Source: Loripinus fragilis (Eukaryota > Mollusca > Bivalvia > Lucinida > Lucinidae). Taken from it: a stretch of DNA of 64,000 nucleotides. The DNA lies in assembly GCA_964019695.1 (NCBI GenBank), contig OZ026524.1:66614223-66678222 (forward strand). Reading direction: 5' to 3'. The translations under genes were made by a program, and so were the position numbers. The notes beneath the pieces are model-generated. The model worked only from the letters and a program-made list of their open reading frames with translations, searched no databases and was not told the DNA's origin. The stretch's first letter is position 1; each line of letters starts with the position of its first letter. Positions 54,148 through 64,000 of this stretch are shown piece after piece.

Positions 54148-55100
54148 AAACTACAAAATAATGAACTAAGCAGGCTTTTCTTATTCCTAAGCATGTTATA
54201 ACCTTACAAACCAAACACTATTGATTGAAATACCTCACTGTGAACTGCCAAATGAAACTATATGTATTCCAAATACTTGGAACATTTACATGCATATATG
54301 AGAAGACTTTTCAATACCAAAAACGATACCAAAATACCCCACCCACGGTAAAAAGAAACTTATCTGCATTTTGTCTGAACACATATAGTCGATATATTTT
54401 GACCAAATTTGCATAGATACATCATTAGGATAGAGATGTAATGTTTTGGGGACATTTGCCGTTTTTCAAGGTCACAGGGTAACTCTGCATGTCTAATTTA
54501 GGTGAAAAATGTGCTGTTTCAATATCCATCGCTTCAATTGATCGATGCATATACTACATGTACTCATCCAAAAATTTGAAATGTTTTTAAATCTTTGTTG
54601 CGGCCTCGGGCGCCATACTAATGTTCGATTGCGCAGCAAGGCCAGACCTTAACACTTGACCAGAGGAGGTTTATTTCTATTAGATCTATATATCCCTTGA
54701 CGGACATCTTTCGGTTGAAACACGTCAAATGTAGAGTAAACTTGGAGATTAGCAAATATTTTAGCGTAATATTGTAAATATTTTATTGCTCATTATTTTT
54801 ATATTTGCTTTGGGTGCTCAAAAGAACCGTCTCACTGAGTACCTATAACTTACCTATGCTTTGGTTGGACCCGCATTTATATGAAAAAGGTTCTTTTTAT
54901 GCCCACACCCTTCCCACTACCGAAGGGGGTATTCATTGGCGCGGAGGGGGGGAGGGTATTATTTTTGGTACGGATCCCGTCGGCGTTGGTCATGGGCGGA
55001 TTGGCCACGAGTAGTCTAGAGGGGCTAGACATTTTCTATGTGCATATCACATGAAACAGGTTTGTGGATTGGGTCCGCACTTACATGAATATTATGCATA

Positions 55101-55342
55101 TATGATCATCGATGCGACAAAACCTGTCTTCAGGGTTTCCGATAAGATCATACCAAAAACCAGCATTCTCAGCCACAGAGACTAGATAGAATAGTGAAGT
55201 CTCGCTTGGAGCAAGTTTAAATACGATACTATTCAATTTGTAAATAGCAAAGGCGCTGATCAGACTGCGCGGATGCGCAAGCTGGTCTGTGCCTTTGTTG
55301 CTTGCAGACTGCGGATCCCGATGGCAGAATTCCTCGCGTACC
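55101..55342. mobile_element. MITE-B, copy 2
   Basis: TGCGACAAAACCTGTC at the left and the core GGCGCTGATCAGACTGCGC / GCGCAAGCTGGTCTGTGCC match the copy at 51.05 kb. The right end is more degraded (GCAGAATTCCTCGCGTACC). Confidence 0.7.
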
Positions 55343-56033
55343 TTTAGTAAATTTAGAGTAGGCCTACTATAATTTAGACTCACGACTATACTTGGGTCAA
55401 CCTTAGCCCAAGATAGCCCTTGTAGCTAAATATTGGAACGCATTTGACATAAGGCAAATTGTTAATGACGCAAACTAAAGCGAGGGACTCTGAACGTCAA
55501 CGTCAAGTTCAATACTTGTCGTTTACGCATAATGACGTCATAAGAGCAAGTGACGTCATTAGCGCGCGTCAGGTTCAGAGTGGACGCTAGAGAACGTGAC
55601 GTGTCTGTCTTGGTGAAATTTTAATGCAGGTAAAATAAAACCAGAAAATCATATATAAATCTATATACAAGTAGTTATATCATTATTGTTGTTGTGAACT
55701 GTAAAAAAACCGCGAACAGTCGACTGACATTTCCCTGGTATAATGCGTGTTCCATTACACTGACTGATTTTTTCTTCTCACAGAGCTGAGCGTCCATCGT
55801 TTAGTATCCGTAAAGAATGCTAATTTTTGTTGTTCATTATACTTAAAATTGTGTTTGCATTTTTAATGTGATATCAATCACTTTCAGATTACCAACGTGC
55901 AGTGTAACGGGCATTTCTGTCTGTAGAAAACATATCATAGTTGCGAAAAATCACACTTTGTCATAATCGAACGCTACCAAGTATTACTTCCCTTGATGAT
56001 TTAGAGTTACGGTTATTGCTATGGGCAGTGACC

Positions 56034-56734
56034 TTAAATAATGACATTAGTCATATGCGATATAATAAGTACTAACATCTCTTTGTATTGCTCATACACT
56101 GAAGGACTTTAAAAACGCAAAAATCGAAATTCATAATATTTACTAACTTTTGATGTCTCAAATTTATTGAGATTCGAAAAAAATTAAGATCAATATGTCA
56201 GCAAAACATGTTTTTAATTTTATGTCAAAATAATATAAAAAAATGTTAGAGCAACAGTCTATCAAATAGCAATAGTGAAATTTGGGTCTTGACCCTAGTT
56301 TCTTTTGCACGCCCTTAAGGTCAAATTGCCTAATTTTCAGCCCTCAAATTATGCAGGAAAACTGGCTTACATATTGCTCTATGAAAATACAAAATTATTC
56401 ATGCGACAAATTAGGATTTTGATTTCTAGATTTTTTTTATGTCCCAATATCCCCTACTTTTTGTGGACAGTATAATAAAGGATGTCCTGCATTAAGATAG
56501 TTTAAACCTTGTAAAAAGGTAGCGATTTCTCTGAGGTTTCGTTTTTTGACAGACGTTTTTTACTAACTTCTCTATAATGACAGACGTCTGTCAGCAGACC
56601 CTTACAATCCATACATTTTGGTACCCGTCCGTCCGCAAGGGCATCGTTGCCGTTCTCCAAATTGATCATGTTTAACGATTGCATGCTCAGATCCAGAAAG
56701 TTATCAGAAGGCGTCCTGCTCTGACAACTTTTTT
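56034..56734. other. Unassigned A+T-rich intergenic sequence
   Basis: No gene recognised. A short inverted pair, GACAGACGTTTTTTAC and TGACAGACGTCTGTCAGC, lies around 56550-56596. Confidence 0.4.
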
Positions 56735-56870
56735 TTGTTTAGATACCACCGCTGGCGGGCCCATTGTGGTCCATCATTAAATGCTGGCTTGGTAGCTTCG
56801 AGAATTTCAATAGGATCCGGGCCGGTATTGATAAAAACCCTAGAGTTTGTGACCCCTGCCCCCCCCCCCC

Positions 56871-56917
<47 letters not shown>

Positions 56918-56930
56918 GATAAGCGCATGG
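56735..56930 (+). mobile_element. MITE-D copy with internal C and CA runs
   Basis: CCGCTGGCGGGCCCATTG, GGTCCATCATTAAATGCTGG, CTTGGTAGCTTCGAGAATTT, GGATCCGGGCCGGT, a 12-C run, (CA) units at 56872-56915 (about 22) and CTGGATAAGCGCATGG follow the family order. The CA array replaces the usual short spacer before the terminal GGATCCGCGCATG-like word. Confidence 0.6.
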
Positions 56931-57212
56931 ATTTTATGGTGTTGAAATTAGTTACGATTTGACAGTTTAAAGTAGTTGATGTTTGTTTCAATTGAAATAT
57001 GACAGAGTTTTCAAATAAATATGTCATATTTTATTTCGTAAGAACCGTGTATTAAAACATGCTAAGTAAACTTAAGCCATCTTGTGTCAACTTGTCTTAC
57101 TTTAGGGCGATTGTCAACATATAGTATCATTAAAAACGCCTACATTAAAGCCATTAACTTTAGATATGAAATGATACATTCGGTGCGTACGATCTAGGTA
57201 GTCATCCACGCG

Positions 57213-57285
57213 CGCGTGAGTGTATGTATGTGTGTGTGTGAGTGTATGTATGTGTGTGTGTGAGTGTGTGTATGTGTGTGTTGTC
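57213..57285 (+). repeat. TG-rich microsatellite (TGTATGTGTGTG type)
   Basis: Three interrupted blocks of GAGTGTATGTATGTGTGTG. Confidence 0.85.
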
Positions 57286-57458
57286 CTTGCTTTGTGATGC
57301 AGCCCTGTGTGCTCTTTATCTCGAAGAGGAAGAAAGAGCTGGTTGCTTTACTTTGATTGGGTTCTTGTTTTTATGGTTGTGTGTCCAAAATCACTTCCTC
57401 GTGTTACCAGGAATATGTCTGTGCATTTGCTGGCCTTGCTAACTTGCTTTTCCAATAA

Positions 57459-57699
57459 TTGAGCCGTGATATGTGATTTCCAACAATGTGGTAGTTTGAC
57501 AACTGTAGACTCAGATGAGCCTGTACAGACTCCTTATAAGCTTAGAATCTCCAAATGTTGTTCAGTCGGTAGCTCAACACTCATAAAAAATGCAAGCGAC
57601 TAGCAAAGGCTCTGATCAGACTTCGCGTATGCGCAGGCTGATCTGAGGCTTTGCTGGTCGCACATACAACACTGTTGGAAATCTCATGTCACGGCTCAT
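57459..57699. mobile_element. MITE-A, full-length copy
   Basis: Ends TTGAGCCGTGATATGTGATT / ATCTCATGTCACGGCTCA, core CTGATCAGACTTCGCGTATG / CGCAGGCTGATCTGAGG. All family landmarks are present. Confidence 0.85.
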
Positions 57700-58087
57700 A
57701 ATTGTGCCAAACATTCATCGAATGTTAACCAGTGGATAAATGGAGTACAGCTACATAATATTAATCAAATACATGCATGTGTTATGCTAATTTCTGCAAC
57801 TTTGCACTTGCATAGTTAAGGGTGACTGATACAATGTTTTCAATACTTTAAGAGTTTTATGTACATCCCAGGCCCCGAGTTTATGAAACTTATTTCATGC
57901 GTGCACTAGTCGGGCACGCTATCTGCCTGAGCTACCAAGGGGTGGGGGTCGTTCCAAACCACGCCTAAAGACAATATATCTAGTGGAACTTACACATACA
58001 TAGAAAATTGGATCTAGCATGCTGTGCTCGGCATAACGGTTGTGCCTTATTTCATATTAGTTTACAATGTAGGGGTGATCGACTGCA
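57700..58087. other. Unassigned intergenic sequence
   Basis: No gene recognised; see the rejected tRNA-like sequence near 57.9 kb. Confidence 0.4.
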
Positions 58088-58740
58088 CGACCTACAGGTG
58101 TGCACTATAATCACTGCGTGAGTCTGTTTGTCTGTCTGTATATCTGTATGTTTGTCCATCCGTTAGCAGTCAGTGAAAATGCTCATAACTTCTGAACCCC
58201 ACAAGGTATATTTTGATCAGATTTTGTATGCGTATGCATGTCACTATTGTCTATCCACTAGCAAGCTATGGACAAAGCTTTGCTGGGCAGTAGTCTGTTA
58301 GTGAAAATGCTCAAAACTCTTGAATTATATGCATGTAGTATATTTTGATCTAATGTTGCATACATATGCTGCCAACATTGTCCAACGACTGGCAAGTGTA
58401 ACAATCTTTTTTTGTTTGACTAGGCATGTCTGAGCATCAGTCAACCAAGTGAAAATGCTCATAACTCTTGAACCACATGGTATATTTGGATCTTTTTTTG
58501 CAAATTTATTTATTTTAACATTAACATTGTCCAGGCACACGTATGCAAAACGGTGACGAGGCTGCTGGGAGAATATAAACGGTAGAAAACTTCCGAAAAT
58601 CACAAAATCTAAGTTAAATTAAAAAGTATGCAAATCGAAATTATCAACAGGAACACTATTTAAAGACCTGGTATCAAATTTTACACGACCCGCAGGCGTG
58701 CACTATAATCTCTTTGTGAGTTTTGTCTGTCCGTCCAATT
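58088..58740 (+). repeat. Imperfect tandem repeat, period about 130-150 bp
   Basis: AGTGAAAATGCTCATAACT, TTGAACC and GTATATTTTGATC recur near 58172, 58301 and 58450, each followed by a CATTGTC(C/T)A word. The outer block CAGGTGTGCACTATAATC (58096) also returns as CAGGCGTGCACTATAATC (58692). No coding potential. Confidence 0.65.
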
Positions 58741-59249
58741 TGCTTTCCACAAATTATTTCTGGCACCACTGACCACATTACAGTCAGTTGATTGTGTTAT
58801 TTCCTGCTCTTATGCAATTGTTACTTTACAAACTATACCCGACAAAAAAAGAAACGCACCACTTAGAACTGTTCAACTCTCAGGAAAATCACAAGTGATA
58901 GGCCAATTTAGTTTATATCAGTGCAAAGGTATGTCAGTTACTGCTGCGCCACACGCGTTTTGCAACGAGGCGTCGAAATTGTGTTAAAGAAAATTGGTCA
59001 CGAACCAAGTGGGGGTCAAATTGTAAAGGCACAGAAAATAAGCGTTTCTATTGTGCTCTCTTGCTGGATAAGTTCAAGCAATTGGAATCATCTCAGTAGA
59101 CCAAATTGTACCCAAACACTTATTCTTTGCAAATTCTATCTTTAAATTCATCATTCGCGATAATTGAACGCTAGGTAGCCCATGTTTTGTGACTACCCTT
59201 TGGATAACGATTCCACACTGGAGATAAACCTTACAAACATTTAAAGATT

Positions 59250-59490
59250 TCAGCATTGTTTTAATCAATTTAAATGATATTATTCTTGAAGAAATTATGC
59301 GCAAGGATGTAAAAAGGTTACTGGCAAGAATGGCTTTGTGTTATTAGATATATGTGAAGGAATACAAAGACCTAATGTCTCAATTATTTTGCTGACTTAT
59401 CTTTGTACTATAATGATAAGAAACTACAATGCTTACTTTATATTGGCTTTATTTGGCCATGACGGACATTGTATTACAATTGCTAATGTT
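59250..59490 (+). repeat. Duplicated segment, copy 1
   Basis: The order is GTTTTAATCAATTTAAATGA followed by AAGAAATTATGCGCAAGGAT...ACAATTGCTAATGT. About 200 bp are nearly identical to 60895-61101. Confidence 0.9.
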
Positions 59491-59679
59491 TCACTTCAAT
59501 TTAAAAGATATTATTTCAACATCAAGACAAAATTTAACCATTCACAAAGTTCACACATTTTTCAATGTTCAATATCAACAATAACAATTCACACAAACAT
59601 CATCATTATTCAAGTTATAGCAATATCACTCAATATTATTCTAATTTTCTGTCTATTTCACTTTTGAGTTAGACTTGAT

Positions 59680-60510
59680 AATATGGAGGGGTTCCAACCA
59701 TATTACAATTTTGATTGAGACGGCCGCATGCTAAAGCTAACATACAACATGTTCGCAATATTCCAAAATTCCAGATCAATTTATGCATTCGCTTCATTAT
59801 TTAATGGCTGCAGGCTAAACTTTACAGTAACAAGTTTGCAAATTCAAAAATTGAAGTTCAATTTATGCATTCACGAACTAACATGATACACAACACCATA
59901 GTAGTTTTTTTTTATTTATGGATTGCTATCGGCCATATTGAACAATTGTTGAAGAGGGATTCCAGCCTCAACAGTCTTTCATGATGGCCCATTTTCAAAT
60001 TAAACATGTGTGTGCAAACAACATCCACAACACCATAATGTTCTACCACGATATATGGAAGGCTTCTAGCCATAGTTCAATTTTTTGTTGAAGTGGGCTT
60101 CCAGCTTCAACAGTATTTCATGTGTTCATGTGCAAACATGATCCATAAGATCATAAAGTTGTACAGGGATTTATGAAGGGCTACCAGCCATATTCAACAT
60201 TTGTTACGAGGTCTTCCAGCCTAAACAGTCTTACATGTTTGCCCATTTATACATTATACATTCGTGTGCAAAAAGGATCCGCATCACAATAATGTTCTTG
60301 TATGATTTAGGGAGGGCTACCAGCCATATTCAATATTTGTTGAAGAGGGCTTCCAGCCTCAACAGTCTTACATGTTTGCCGATTTATACATTATAGATTT
60401 GTGCTCTAAAGGGATCCGCATCGCAATAATGTTCTTGTATGATTTAGGGAGGTCCACCAGCCATAATCAACATTTGTTGAAGAGGGCATCCTGCTTCAAC
60501 GCTCATTAAT
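59680..60510 (+). repeat. Minisatellite, period about 120-140 bp
   Basis: Units beginning CCAGCCATATTCAACATTTG with TTGAAGAGGGCTTCCAGC and CTCAACAGTCTTACATG recur near 59928, 60068, 60188, 60320 and 60461; a more diverged unit lies near 59690. The last two full units are very similar (GATCCGCATC(A/G)CAATAATG, TTCTTGTATGATTTAGGGAG). Confidence 0.85.
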
Positions 60511-60894
60511 GTTCTCTAATGTGATTTCTGTTGCACTTTGGCATTCTTCTAAAGCAGCTGATAGTGTCCGTCATGACAAAGTATTGGGTATCTTGGTTAT
60601 CACGTAAGACACCTGAAATATACAACAAAACAGCAGAAAACAAACACAAAATTTAAGGGGAGGGTCGAATGGGTGGGTCAACAAAGATTCCTTCGAATAC
60701 CATGCTGTTCTTTACGTAGCTGAAACTTAGAAGGCAGATAAACATGTGTATGCACACATCTTTGCGGCCTGGCTATTAATAGCTATATGAAACAAGTGTT
60801 CGCTTCTTTAACGTTTGCCATCCAATAAATTGAAGTGTGATTTCCCAATAATAAATGAATTTAATTCAAATCGAATTAAATTGCATTATTCTTT

Positions 60895-61130
60895 AAGAAA
60901 TTATGCGCAAGGATGTAAAAAGGTTACTGGCAAGAATGGCTTTGTGTTATTAGATATATGTGAAGGAATACAAAGACCTAATGTCTCAATTATTTTGCTG
61001 ACTTATCTTTGTTAAATGTACTATAATGATAAGAAACTACAATGCTTACTTTATATTGGCTTTATTTGGCCATGACGGACATTGTATTACAATTGCTAAT
61101 GTGTTGTTTTAATCAATTTAAATGATACTA
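60895..61130 (+). repeat. Duplicated segment, copy 2 (permuted)
   Basis: The same blocks as copy 1 but in the order AAGAAATTATGCG...GCTAATGT then GTTGTTTTAATCAATTTAAA, so the short block has moved to the other side. It differs by a 7-base insertion (TTAAATG) and very few substitutions. Confidence 0.85.
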
Positions 61131-61472
61131 ACTGGTGTAAATGGGTTTTGGAATAACAAAAAAAGCATCAATAAACACATTGGTTGTCTCAAATAACGAC
61201 AACATATCGTTTTCATTATTTGCTAATGTAAGACATACTCGGAATTTCATGTAGACAGTAGCGTTGAATTAACGCTTCCAAAACTCCTTTACCTTTTACA
61301 TTGATGTGTTTTGTGCCTTCATAGTAAAAGTACAGATACTCATCTACGTCACATTAAAGTTTTAGTAAGATTTGACCAGAAATGAATATTTCATGACAAT
61401 GAACATTTTCGTATTAAAAGGAGATCTTAATGGGAAAATCGTAGTGGTGCGTTTCTTTTTTTGTCGGGTATA

Positions 61473-62944
61473 TATATTCACACAGACCTGAAGAGATACA
61501 CCTCCCAAACTGATATAAAAGTGTTGGTCTTGTAATAATTGTTGTATTCAGAGTAGAGGAAGGATCATCAGAAAAAATCTATTCTTGACTGAAATTGGCT
61601 TTCTGAGAACGACACAATGGTTTCATTAGAACGCGGTTAAATTATTTATATGATGTTACTATTTTCAATTGGCTTTTAGTAATAACGTGTCTTTTGTTAC
61701 TACAAAAATCAATTGACCTTTTTCAAATGGTTGAACAGAACAATAAATAGAATAATGATAAGTTATACAGTGTATTTTACAAAGTCATGTTGTTCCAAGT
61801 ATCAATCTTAAAACAACATGAATCTACCATTACGGGTTTTAATAGATAAAATAGGACACAATATTAAACAAAACATGATATTTAAATTAAATTCTTCTCG
61901 CGCCAAGCATTTCATAATTTGCATGATTAGAAAGTTATGGGTAAACGAAGTATTAATCTAAATATCAGATATCTAAAACTTCTGAAATTGATAATTTGAT
62001 CTATTATCAATGGCCATCTAGTAATACTAAGAAACCTAAACATGCGAATAACATTGAGGCTTAGGGTTGTGTGACGTCAGAAGGTTTTAAAATCGACAAC
62101 CCCCATGGCTTCAATTTTCCCAACTGTCAATACATATCACTACTTTGTGATGGTCCTATTTGATAATATTTGCATCAGTGTTTATTTTTGAAAAAAAAAT
62201 ATTAAACTTATTTTATCTACTGGTGGCAACAAATGCGTTTCCCTTGAAAGCGGACACAACTTTACACAAATCATTTTAACTCATATATGCTACATGCACA
62301 TGTATGCCGTCCTCTTTAAAGATGTAATTATACTTTTTAACAGTTTCTATTATTGTCTATGGCAGTTAAAAAAGGTTCCGATATGCTTTTCTGCAGAAGT
62401 GTTTACTAGCAAACCATATATTAGAATTCATTCAGAGCACGTAGGGTAAGATTTAAAAGACAATTTACTCTAGAAGATGACTTTCGGGCATCATAATGCT
62501 GTTAACCAAATGACAAACAGTACATTCTTCTAAAATAGCAATTCAATTGGGTCCTTTATCGCGCGTGTAGCCTTCTTGTTATAGTAGCAATAAGCACAAA
62601 TCATGTATAGTACATTTGTAGCACCATCATTAAAGACATATATTCCTGTCCAATAGAGATCATTAAAGGATTAACTGATAAGGGACAGTTTCAGTATCTC
62701 ACCAAATTAAAGGGGCCTCAAGAGGGGACTTACCTGTATACAACACAATTTTTACACTAGATAAAGATTAATATTTTATCTTAAATTACCTATTCCCTTC
62801 ATGGGACCACTTAATTGCCCCTGTAAGGAAGTCATAATCACCTCGTTATGACTGTGCTTTTGATCTGCCCAGTATGACCCCTGGAGAGAGTCACAATGAA
62901 TGGTACCACTATTATTGCTCTTTTTTATGTTTTCAAGTAAAAGT
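61473..62944. other. Unassigned A+T-rich intergenic sequence
   Basis: About 1.5 kb with no gene, repeat match or strong palindrome recognised. Confidence 0.45.
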
Positions 62945-63429
62945 AAGTAAGGATGCAAAGATCAGGAATCGATACAATCAAGTACCACACCTGACCCAGG
63001 ATACCAATGGGTAAGTGACAAACTCACAGTTAGACACCACAAACGAGAGCTAAGAGGCCAGCCCTTTCCCAGCAGGTGACCACAAAGCACATATAAACAG
63101 ACGCGCACAAAGACGTAGCCAACACAAGCCAGAACAAAAACATAAAAGATCCACAAAAGAAGTACCGCCTTGGAATGGTCAGTAAAATTCTTTACTGGAG
63201 GGCTTAAACCGGTTAAACGGCGCCAACCTCACCCTTAATTCAGATGTGGATCAAGACACATAGATGTATGGTTTGCATGAAAGATCCCTAACTTATCAAT
63301 GCATCGTCGCCTAGAACATATAAATCAAGATATAACAAGGAGATAAAGCAAAGATAAAGACTCAACAGTAAATAAAACTGAATACCGGAGCAAAAGAAAT
63401 CCAACAGGTAAAGCTCCGTGGGCCCGACA
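62945..63429 (-). mobile_element. Penelope-like 3' tail of the second RT copy
   Basis: Nearly identical to the terminal tail unit at 47868-48175 (GATCAGGAATCGATACAATC, AAGTACCACACCTGACCC, AAGTACCGCCTTGGAATG), then joined to the post-RT segment (GATATAACAAGGAGATAAAG, ATACCGGAGCAAAAGAAATC). This copy has a single tail unit. Confidence 0.85.
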
Positions 63430-63605
63430 CTAAGCATGCAGTCTGTTGCACTACATTAATGTTATAGCCAATCTTTTTATAATGGGAAATTATTTTAATG
63501 AACTGCGCTGAAAAATTATTAGAGCCAACAATCTTCTTCAATTTATACACCAAGTCACCATAGAAATCAGGTTCCGAAAGTCCTTGGCGCAAGAGAGATT
63601 TTAGT
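63430..63605 (-). pseudogene. Penelope-like RT, C-terminal remnant
   Basis: The minus-strand translation RQGLSEPDFYGDLVYKLKKI, then VGSNNFSAQFIKIISHYKKI and GYNINVVQQTACLV, matches residues of about 390-442 of the intact frame at 48.6-50.2 kb almost exactly. The last 30 codons and the stop are deleted: about 135 bp between GGGCCCGAC and AAGCATGCAGTC are absent. Homology ends abruptly near 63606, a 5' truncation. Confidence 0.9.
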
Positions 63606-64000
63606 CAAAAAACCCGAATTTGAGAGTCGGTTGTTTTCGTAATTGTTGCACTCTTCGTTTCATTAGACGGTTGTCATAAATGACATCATTGATGTAACGT
63701 GGGCCATCAATTATCAGACAACTGTTCTTGCACCAGCTATTCACGAGATTCCTAAGGCATATAATTCGTTACCAAATTAGATTCAAACGAGCGTGCTCTG
63801 CTACAGAGACTAACTTGAGTCTTAGTATTTGGAATATAGTCAGTGCAGCTAATTAATACGCTCATAAGTCCATTCACCGTTTTGGCGTTGATCGGTTTGC
63901 GCTAACTTGAAGAATCGCGTCTGTGTAGAATGTTCATTTCAATGCACTGCAATTAGTATACACGGATACAAAACCACTAAGGAACACATAATTAATGTTA
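63606..64000. other. Unassigned flanking sequence
   Basis: Starts at the truncated PLE boundary. No gene recognised up to the end of the window. Confidence 0.4.

Larger units (their letters stand above)
53591..56033. mobile_element. Candidate 2.4-kb TTAA-flanked element
   Basis: TTAA (53587-53590) plus GGTCACTGCCCA (53591-53602) is inverted as TGGGCAGTGACC (56022-56033) plus TTAA (56034-56037). The interior is A+T-rich with a 23-C run, a MITE-D-like fragment near 54.9 kb and a MITE-B copy, but no transposase. The 12-bp TIR is short, and a match of this size could arise by chance in a window this large, so the call is tentative. Confidence 0.35.
58834..61472. mobile_element. 2.6-kb TIR element (Tc1/mariner-like ends), no transposase
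   Basis: The left end TATACCCGACAAAAAAAG with AAACGCACCACT (from 58834) is inverted at the right end (61441-61472), a TIR of about 30 bp with no or very few mismatches. TA at the ends would fit a Tc1/mariner-type target. The interior holds a 130-bp minisatellite and a permuted 240-bp duplication but no transposase. It is therefore non-autonomous or a decayed host for later insertions. Confidence 0.75.

Noticed and set aside
57890..57965. tRNA-like TTGGTAGCTCAGGCAGATAG on the minus strand
   Set aside because: An A-box-like word is present but no acceptable B box or cloverleaf could be traced.

Overview
The window looks like repeat-rich, A+T-rich nuclear DNA from an invertebrate, most likely a bivalve mollusc. 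That assignment is inference. It rests on the dense mixture of Penelope-like elements, tRNA-derived SINEs, several decayed non-LTR retrotransposons and many short TIR/palindromic elements, with almost no host coding sequence. No bacterial-style operons, rRNA genes, intact tRNA genes or CRISPR arrays were seen. The only long open reading frame (48644-50167, minus strand) is a Penelope-like reverse transcriptase. The best host-gene candidate is one possible signal-peptide first exon near 51.8 kb.

Layout. 0-3.4 kb: repeat fragments, a tRNA-derived SINE with perfect 14-bp target duplications, Penelope-like (PLE) tail fragments and a 0.9-kb TIR element. 3.8-7.75 kb: a candidate 3.95-kb DNA transposon with TTAA-flanked inverted ends; both ends carry arrays of ACG motifs spaced at about 10.5 bp. 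9.4-14.4 kb: a 5-kb element with roughly 1.4-kb inverted arms. The arms carry about a dozen near-palindromic GTAACATATGTTAC-like motifs in mirrored order, and the centre holds a decayed minus-strand gene. 20-22.7 kb: a frameshifted LINE. 23-31 kb: short palindromic elements and a 1-kb foldback element made of 45-bp repeats around a pyrimidine tract. 31-39 kb: an inverted pair of a 0.7-0.9-kb repeat carrying TATC/GATA microsatellites, and PLE tails. 40-47.7 kb: a third phased array and several LINE fragments, one of them split by PLE insertions. 47.9-50.2 kb: the PLE with its open RT. 50.2-58.7 kb: a LINE fragment, short elements, the signal-peptide exon candidate and a TTAA-flanked element. 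58.8-61.5 kb: a 2.6-kb TIR element holding a 130-bp minisatellite and a permuted 240-bp duplication. 62.9-63.6 kb: a second, truncated PLE.

How it fits together. Most of the sequence is layers of mobile elements inserted into one another. Family names (RepA, RepT, MITE-A to MITE-F) are local labels given here, defined by similarity between copies inside this window. The most unusual observations are the helically phased ACG arrays, the long-armed 9.4-14.4 kb element with its mirrored palindromes and decayed IDG/DTD-motif gene, and the foldback minisatellite. All coordinates of element ends are read by eye and may be off by a few to a few tens of bases.
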